From NCBI GenBank assembly GCA_014925825.1, contig JACGCK010000341.1, forward strand, positions 1 to 37,026: DNA of 37,026 nucleotides, in the 5' to 3' direction. Made by a program: the position numbers and the translations under genes. The notes beneath the pieces are model-generated. The model saw only the letters and a program-made list of their open reading frames with translations. It did not search any database and had not been told where the DNA came from. Every line of letters starts with the position of its first letter. Position 1 is the first letter of the stretch. Shown one piece after another: positions 30,928 to 37,026 of the stretch. This DNA comes from Pholiota molesta (Eukaryota; Basidiomycota; Agaricomycetes; Agaricales; Strophariaceae).

Positions 30928-33890
30928 ATGGGCGAGTTCAGCGATCATGTCGTCTCCTTACTTTCGAGAGCGGCAGCTGAACAAGTGCGTTTGCTGCAAT
31001 GTCTCACTTCATTCTGCAGGGGCGTACGCTGACTCTAAAACAGGGAGGTGTCATTTCTGGAGACAATCCAACCAAGTACAACCCCGCCGATCCAATTCGA
31101 CTATGGATCATCCAATTAGGTGAGCTTTGTGTTCAATATACGCCATTTCTCTACTCATTTACCTGTATTCAGTGCTCATTGTGGGCATGACCCAGCTGTT
31201 GGCAGTATTTCTGTCCCGCATACGACAACCCCGGGTCATCGCTGAAGTTATTGCAGGCGTTCTCCTTGGACCCAGTGTGATGGGGCACATCCCGGGCTTC
31301 AGCAACACGATCTTTCCTACTGATAGTATCGTTGTGCTTAACGCCACAGCGAACATCGGCCTCATCCTCTTCCTCTTCTTGGTGGCCCTGGAAATCGACA
31401 CTCGCCTTTTGAAACGAAACATCGTCGCATCAGCGACGGTCTCCATCGCCGGCCTTGTCATTCCCCTTGCTCTTGGTGCAGCGCTCGGGGTTGGCGTGTA
31501 TAGGGAATTCATATCCAACACAGTGAATTTTGGCTACTTCTTATTGTTCGTTGCTGTGGCCATTGGCATTACTGCTTTCCCAGTGTTGTGCCGCATCCTC
31601 ACTGAACTCAAACTTCTCGACACGGAAGTAGGGTTGATCACCCTCTCCGCTGGAATAGGAAATGATGTTGTTGGGTGGATATTGTTGGCGCTTACCGTTG
31701 CGCTCGTCAACGCCTCTACTGGGCTCACCGCTTTATATGTTCTTTTGGTTGTACAGCGTACACCATATTTCTTCTTTTCCCCGGACGATGGGCTTTCCGA
31801 TGGCTCGCCCGGCGGACAGGAAGCCTGGAACAGGGATCGCCAACCCCATTTATGATGACGATCACTCTGCTTATTGTGTTCATCTCGGCTTTCTTTACTG
31901 ACATCATCGGTGTTCATGCTATTTTCGGTAATCTACCATGTTTCCTTCACCTGCCAAGAGTACTAAATCCCTATGATAGGTGGCTTTTTGGCGGGTCTCC
32001 TTGTCCCCATGACAATGGTTTTGCAATTTCCTTCGTTGAAAAGCTGGAGGATTTGGTGACGATTATTTTCCTCCCCATTGTATGTTCCTTTTTGTCTTTA
32101 CATTTCTATGACCTCGGGCACTGATATGCAGTTCTTGATCAGTACTTTACTCTATCTGGACTAAGGACGAATCTCGGCTTGCTCGACACCGGAATAGCCT
32201 GGGGATATATTGTGCTCATCTGTCTTGTCGCTTTCACCTCCAAATTCGTATCATGCGGTCTTGCTGCTCATTTAATGGATACAATTGGAGAGAATCAGGC
32301 GCGATTGGATCGCTCATGAGTTGTAAAGGGTACGTCTGCCCACTTTTTCTATCTTTGATTTCTGATATCTCACAAAATTCTGCAGTTTAGTCGAACTGAT
32401 CGTGCTGAATATTGGTCTGCAAGCCAATATCCTTACACCACAGGCCTTCTCCATGTTCGTCGTGCATGCACTTATTCTCACCTTTATGACCACGCCGCTT
32501 GTGCTATTATTCTATCCTCCAAATATCGAATCCACCATCGCGGCGATAAGACAGTAGCGGAAGATGAAATGGCAAGGCTGCGAGGACCGTTTCGGATGAC
32601 GTCAAAACCAAGTTCGCTATTGTCTTGGACAAGATCGAGGCTCTTCCAGCGGTGATGTCGTTGTCGCATCTTCTTCAGCCGCCAGCTTCAGCCGTCGCCC
32701 CAGCATATAACAAGAAGGAGATGGAAGCACTTTCTCGACCACCTTCATCACCAACGATTACCATCGAAGCTCTGCGACTTATGGAGCTTACCAACCGAAC
32801 ATCCGCTGTTCTCCGGTCCCAGGAAGCCGACATGCTGATCCACAACGATCCTGTCGTGTCTATCTACAGGACATTCGGGCAGCTGAACAACTTCAACGTC
32901 TCCGCGACTCTGTCCGTGGTCAACGCCGCTGAATTCCCCGAAGCCATCGCGGACCACGTCGCAGCCACCAAATCGCACATGCTCATCGTCCCCTGGGCGA
33001 GAGGCGCGACCTCCGTTCTGGAAGACGAGAGCGGCCCCGAGCAGCAGGCCGGCGCGCGGAACCCCTTCGACGGCGTCTTCCAGAAGACGACCGTCCATGA
33101 CCAGACCAGCTCCGTGATCTATTCCGACTTCATTCGCAATGTGTTCGCCAAGGCCCCCAGCGATATGGCCCTGTTTGTGGATCGCGGGCTGAGCACCGCG
33201 CCCGCTGGTATCAGCGCGCAGCACGTCTTCCTTCCCTTCCTCGTGGTCCAGACGACCGCCTGGCTTTGTCGTTCCTTGTTCAATTGTGCGAACGCGCATC
33301 GGTTAGCGCCACTGTCGTCAGAGTCGTCACGACGGAAGAGGGATCGTTTGACTCGGACACAAAAGCGGACGGCGTGCGGACCCCTTCGCCTGTTCATAAT
33401 GTATGTCCCTCTCAGTTCCAGCATTTTCCATCACTCACCCCGAATTTCTTGGTAGACGATGGCCGCTGCTGACACCGTCTACGGTCAACAAACAGCGCAA
33501 ACGCGCGTCAGCTCGGACACAGCGGACAACCTGCTCTGGGACCGCTGCGCGCAAGGCGGCGTCGCCAGTCCTTGCATATCCTTCAAGACCGAACGCACCC
33601 CGTTCCCCCTCCGCCGCATCACCGAACTGGCCCAAGCCGAAGCCAGCACCAGCAGCGCCCCCCGCTCCGAATCTCACCCGGACAAGAAGACCCTGGTCGT
33701 GTTCCTCGGCCGCTCGCGGCGTCTGGCCGTCGCGTCGCTGAGCGCGGAGCTGCAGCGGCTGACCAGCGGCCTGGGGCTGGGCATGAGCAGCTCGGTGCCG
33801 AAGACGCTGGGCGATGTGGGCGCGGCGTTGGTGGCTGCCAATGTTAGCGCCAGTCTTCTCGTCCTGCAAGCTGCTCCGTGTTCCTTCTAA
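30928..33890 (+). CDS. KHA1: KHA1-type K+/H+ antiporter (CPA2), six frame breaks
   Basis: This family exchanges K+ for H+ across endomembranes. Exons: 30928-30984, 31044-31119, 31173-31927, 31980-32079, 32143-32329, 32386-33400 and 33456-33890; about 876 residues (yeast Kha1 has 873). The first half is the Na+/H+ exchanger membrane domain: QPRVIAEVIAGVLLGPSVMG, NIGLILFLFLVALEID, FPVLCRILTELKLL, SAGIGNDVVGWILLALTVAL. The cytosolic half includes NRTSAVLRSQEADMLIHNDP and IPWARG-like VPWARGATSV. Six sites each lack one base relative to the conserved frame: about 31749, 32005-32008, 32277-32278, 32521-32523, 32590-32592 and 33243. Allowing for one base at each gives a continuous protein and makes every intron phase agree. 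There are no stray nonsense substitutions, so consensus error is at least as likely as a pseudogene. As written, the gene cannot encode the full protein. Confidence 0.9.
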
Positions 33891-34564
33891 AAGTATACCC
33901 CTGCCTTTTTTTTGCTGGATGTAGTCATATAGTTTATCGATATCAACACGACGGTGGATCTGGTCTTGTCTTTGAATTCTGGATTGCTTTCTAATATACA
34001 TATTATGTTTTTAGATCACTGTTTTTGTTTTTGTTTTTGTTTTGAATCGGTGTACGATATTGATGTTTGATGTTTATAGTCCATCTATTCAGCTGTTATG
34101 TAGATGCACATCACAACATCTCATACTTTTTGAAAGAAACAAATCAGATGTTGCTCGCAAAATAATCATTGAACTAGGAATCTTCTGCGCCTCCCAATTC
34201 AAAAGGAGTTCTCACCAACGAAGAGGCCCAACTCAGCCTTTGCACTCCAAAATATACCAGACAGAATACACACAGAATAATCATTGAAAGATCGTTAATA
34301 TAAGTACACAATACAACTGTCTCCTACACAAATCCTAAATAGGAGAACAGTGGGGAGGATATATACTCTGCGGGAAACCGCAAAAAAGGCAAAGGGTGTA
34401 TGCATAAAAGGACATGAAGGTCGTCTGAATCCAACACAAAAGGCAAATTAAAGATGAAGCGGTATATAGCTACAGATGTGGGTTAAAAGGGATCCGGATC
34501 GGGGAAGAAACAACAGGGGGGCGCAGGTGGGTATGGGCAGAGAACGGAGGGCGGGGTTGGTTGT
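33891..34564. other. convergent intergenic region with T-rich microsatellite
   Basis: This lies between the stops of the antiporter (+) and the SPFH gene (-). A GTTTTT hexamer repeats about three to four times at 34019-34042. The rest is AT-rich 3' flank without a gene. Confidence 0.55.
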
Positions 34565-36017
34565 TTACATCTCGGAGACGCTGTTGAGCACGCCAATACG
34601 CGAGGCTGCACCGAGCGGGCCGTCGCCGCCGCCGCTAGCTTCGTTCTGGATCATGGCGTTGTAGCCTGACCCAGAACCGCTGGCATTCGCCAATTGAGTG
34701 CCGACGTCGCTCTGGAGTTGCATCGGCACAAAGACGACCTTGCTGTTGGCAGACTTGGCCATTTGTTGCACTATGGTCATTCATGTCAGCGACTTGCCCA
34801 CGACGATGCCAATATGATATAACTCACGAGCTTCCAACTGCCTGATCTGCATGGCCGCGGGTGAGGCCAGGATATCAGCCGCTTGCCTCATGAGCCTGGC
34901 AGCATCGACTTCGGCGCGGGCAGCGATGACTTTAGACTCTCCGATCCTCTTCTGCTGAGCCGCAGACGATAGCGAAGCAGACACCTCGGGGCTGAAGATG
35001 ATATCCTTGATCAGGATGCCCTCGATAGCCACACCCCACTTGTCGGCGACGTCGCCGACAATCTCAGCAATCTCGAAGGCAATGGCCTCGCGCTCCGTCA
35101 CGACGCTCTGGACCGCGCGCGCACCTACCACGTGTCGCAAAGTGGTCTGCGCACGCTCGATGAGGGCCTGGCGCAGGTCAGTGATTCCAAAGGCCGCGCG
35201 ATAAGGGTTGCAAATTTGGAAGTAGATGACCGAGTCGCTGTCGGGGGAAAGAGCGTGAGATGTGCAACCAAAAATAGATCGTAAATGAACACTGTAACAT
35301 ACATTTCGACATTGACGTTGTCGCGAGTTCTATGCATCCAGTTGAGATACGAATGCGTATGGAATACAGGTTGACGACTTACATCACCATTTGCCTGCCA
35401 ATTGGGCTGATTTGAATCTTGACATCAACAACGCGGAGGGACTCTGTGCAGACGTTGACTTGGACCAAACCTGGGTCGACGGACTTGTAGAATTGGCCGA
35501 AGCGTGAGACGAGACCAACAGAACCTACGTGAAATGTCAGCTCGTAACCTCTCAACAATCAGAAGTGTTTGAATTATATACCTTGTTGAACATTGCGGAA
35601 CGGGTTGGGGAACGGGCAGCAAGGGAATGCACCGACGAATCCAACGACGGCGCCCAGTCCTTGCAGCATAGAGCCATACACGCCGTGAGTGACCTCTCCA
35701 GTTCCAAGATCTTGGGCATAGGACGGCTATATGTAGTGCATGAGAATAGCCAGGAAGCCTGAGAGCTGCTGTTGGTTAAACCTGCATCTCGCTGCGCTTC
35801 AACGGCTCCACATGGATCATGGTATTCGCTGCGGGGTGTCGCTTTGGTCCTACAGGGACGTCCTCTGTGACTTTCCCCCACAACGGACATTAATTACTGC
35901 AAGAACAGACTGATCACTGGGCAACCCACCTCCTGCAGCATGATGGTCGACGACGTTGCCCTCGGACGGTGAGTGGGCACGAGCCTTGGTGTCGTTGCCA
36001 TTAGTGAAGGAAGACAT
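34565..36017 (-). CDS. stomatin-like SPFH/Band 7 membrane protein (368 aa)
   Basis: SPFH proteins oligomerise at membranes and organise lipid microdomains. Seven exons, 36017-35930, 35870-35782, 35726-35582, 35524-35383, 35329-35303, 35237-34828 and 34770-34565, encode 368 residues with no frame break. A hydrophilic N-terminus (MSSFTNGNDTKARAHSPSEG) leads to a re-entrant hydrophobic hairpin with cysteines (GLGAVVGFVGAFPCCPFPNP, about residues 80-100). The SPFH core follows: NVQQGSVGLVSRFGQFYKSV, SLRVVDVKIQISPIGRQMV, TRDNVNVEIDSVIYFQI, YRAAFGITDLRQALIERAQT, TLRHVVGARAVQSVVTERE. Next is an Ala/Glu-rich coiled coil (QQKRIGESKVIAARAEVDAA) and a Gly/Ser-rich end. The Pro-Cys-Cys hairpin resembles stomatin-type palmitoylated intramembrane loops; palmitoylation is inference. 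The 27-nt exon 5 is small but phase-consistent. Confidence 0.92.
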
Positions 36018-37026
36018 GTTTGCGGGAGTAATGGGAGATGGGAGGGAAGAGCGACGCTTTTAAGCGCAAGTGTGGAACCTGTAGGTGTACCTGCACATGA
36101 CGCACAGACTTTCCTCCACATGCCTTCCGCAAAAGGCAATGCTCTATGTATTCCGCAGCGCACAGCCTCGGCCACTCCGTCCGGCAATACAGAGGCTTAC
36201 ATTTCTATCCTCATGATCGGCGCTTGGGCGCTTGCATGAAGAACAACAAAAGTAACATTCCGAGACTGCGAAATATTCCTGCTTTGCCAATGCCTGGAAC
36301 GCTGTGCCCAGTGTCAGCAGAACAGGATTTCTTGACAATTTTTAAATTTAGATGGCATTGAGCAGCCTAATTATTAAAATAGCCCAGACTCTGTGCTATT
36401 TAGAAACCGATATAGTGTGGCATCGGAATACACAACATGATCCATATGAATCACCGACATCTAAAGAGAATTCCATACAAGTACTCACTGTTAGAAAGTC
36501 ATGCCAACATGCGATGCTTGGGAGCGGGCACCAATTACATATTTGCAATGCCCTCTGCTTGCACCGCCAGAGATCCTCTTTCTTCGGAATGCAAGGTAAA
36601 GCTTGACAAGGAAATGGAAATTCTCCTTCCGTTATTCGAAAACAGTGGTGTATTTCTGTCACCGGGTCGATAATGGGCACACGAGGTATCTTTGCCTTCT
36701 GGGCCGACATGCGCAGTCAATACAGTGTCAATATTTTGGTTTTTGCTCCTACACGTTCGGAAGCCGGAGCTGGATATCAGTGTAGATCCTAGAAAACCCG
36801 CTAATCAATTGAGCTATATTCGCCGCTGGTATTACCGCTCTGGCAATATGTACACACAAAACTCCACCAGCTATTTGTTTCAGCTGCTCCAAGGTAAATT
36901 AATTGATAGTAAACAATTCTGATTTCACTCTTTCTAGCATTTCTAGCCATTGGTCTCTCGATACGGCAGGCTGAACAAAAATTGCCAAGCTACACAGAAA
37001 AGCCAATTAGACAGGTATACTTAACT
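36018..37026. other. right-end region, possible aminotransferase-like fragment
   Basis: This is upstream of the SPFH gene. On the plus strand 36437-36673 is open (78 residues). It contains LGAGTNYIFAMPSACTARD and LFENSGVFLSPGR, which faintly recall the C-terminal part of fold-type I (ACC synthase-like) aminotransferases. The expected following motif (a histidine-containing loop, then a PGWFR-like stretch) is not visible in any frame, and no upstream exons are evident. It may be a remnant, part of a gene continuing beyond the window, or chance. Nothing else is supportable. Confidence 0.25.

Overview
The window looks like nuclear DNA from a basidiomycete, most likely an agaricomycete. The genes are compact and cut by many introns of about 50-75 nt, almost all GT-AG. 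Codon choice favours C in third positions. The products include a fungal DASH-complex subunit, a fungal Argonaute and a fungal KHA1-type antiporter. I see no tRNA, rRNA, CRISPR array or intact mobile element.

Layout. 1-822: a very GC-rich block with a broken, left-truncated possible gene (-). 1322-2190: SPC19 (+). 2874-7027: Argonaute (-), 27 inferred exons. 7376-9851: gephyrin/CnxE-type molybdenum cofactor enzyme (-). 10993-12305: unnamed protein (-), divergent from NDUFAF3 (+, 12455-13215). 13377-16152: NOL11-like rRNA-processing protein (-). 16.2-19.3 kb: no convincing gene. 19295-21276: lipoate-protein ligase (+). 22145-22517: NDUFA1 (-). 23203-24039: disordered unknown protein (-). 24.0-27.3 kb: no convincing gene. 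27291-29474: REEP/HVA22-type membrane protein with a long disordered tail (-), divergent from BUD31 (+, 29717-30378). 30928-33890: KHA1-type K+/H+ antiporter (+). 34565-36017: stomatin/SPFH protein (-). 36.4-36.9 kb: a possible aminotransferase-like scrap.

The genes do not form a pathway. They are an ordinary housekeeping set: RNA silencing, kinetochore, splicing and ribosome biogenesis, mitochondrial complex I and lipoate, cofactor synthesis and membrane proteins. The four mitochondria-related genes are scattered.

The notable observations are: (1) an apparent AT-AC intron in the lipoate ligase, where only the AT-AC splice restores the conserved lipoate-binding motif; (2) an Argonaute built from 27 exons, with probable micro-exons of 3, 12, 14, 16, 18 and 26 nt and a stop codon alone in the last exon; (3) nine apparent single-base losses, mostly in homopolymers, confined to the antiporter and the molybdenum cofactor gene, with a possible tenth in Argonaute, while eight neighbouring genes read cleanly. 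The third pattern is either local consensus error or recent gene decay.

All exon boundaries were inferred by eye from splice motifs, reading-frame continuity and protein-family conservation, without transcript data.
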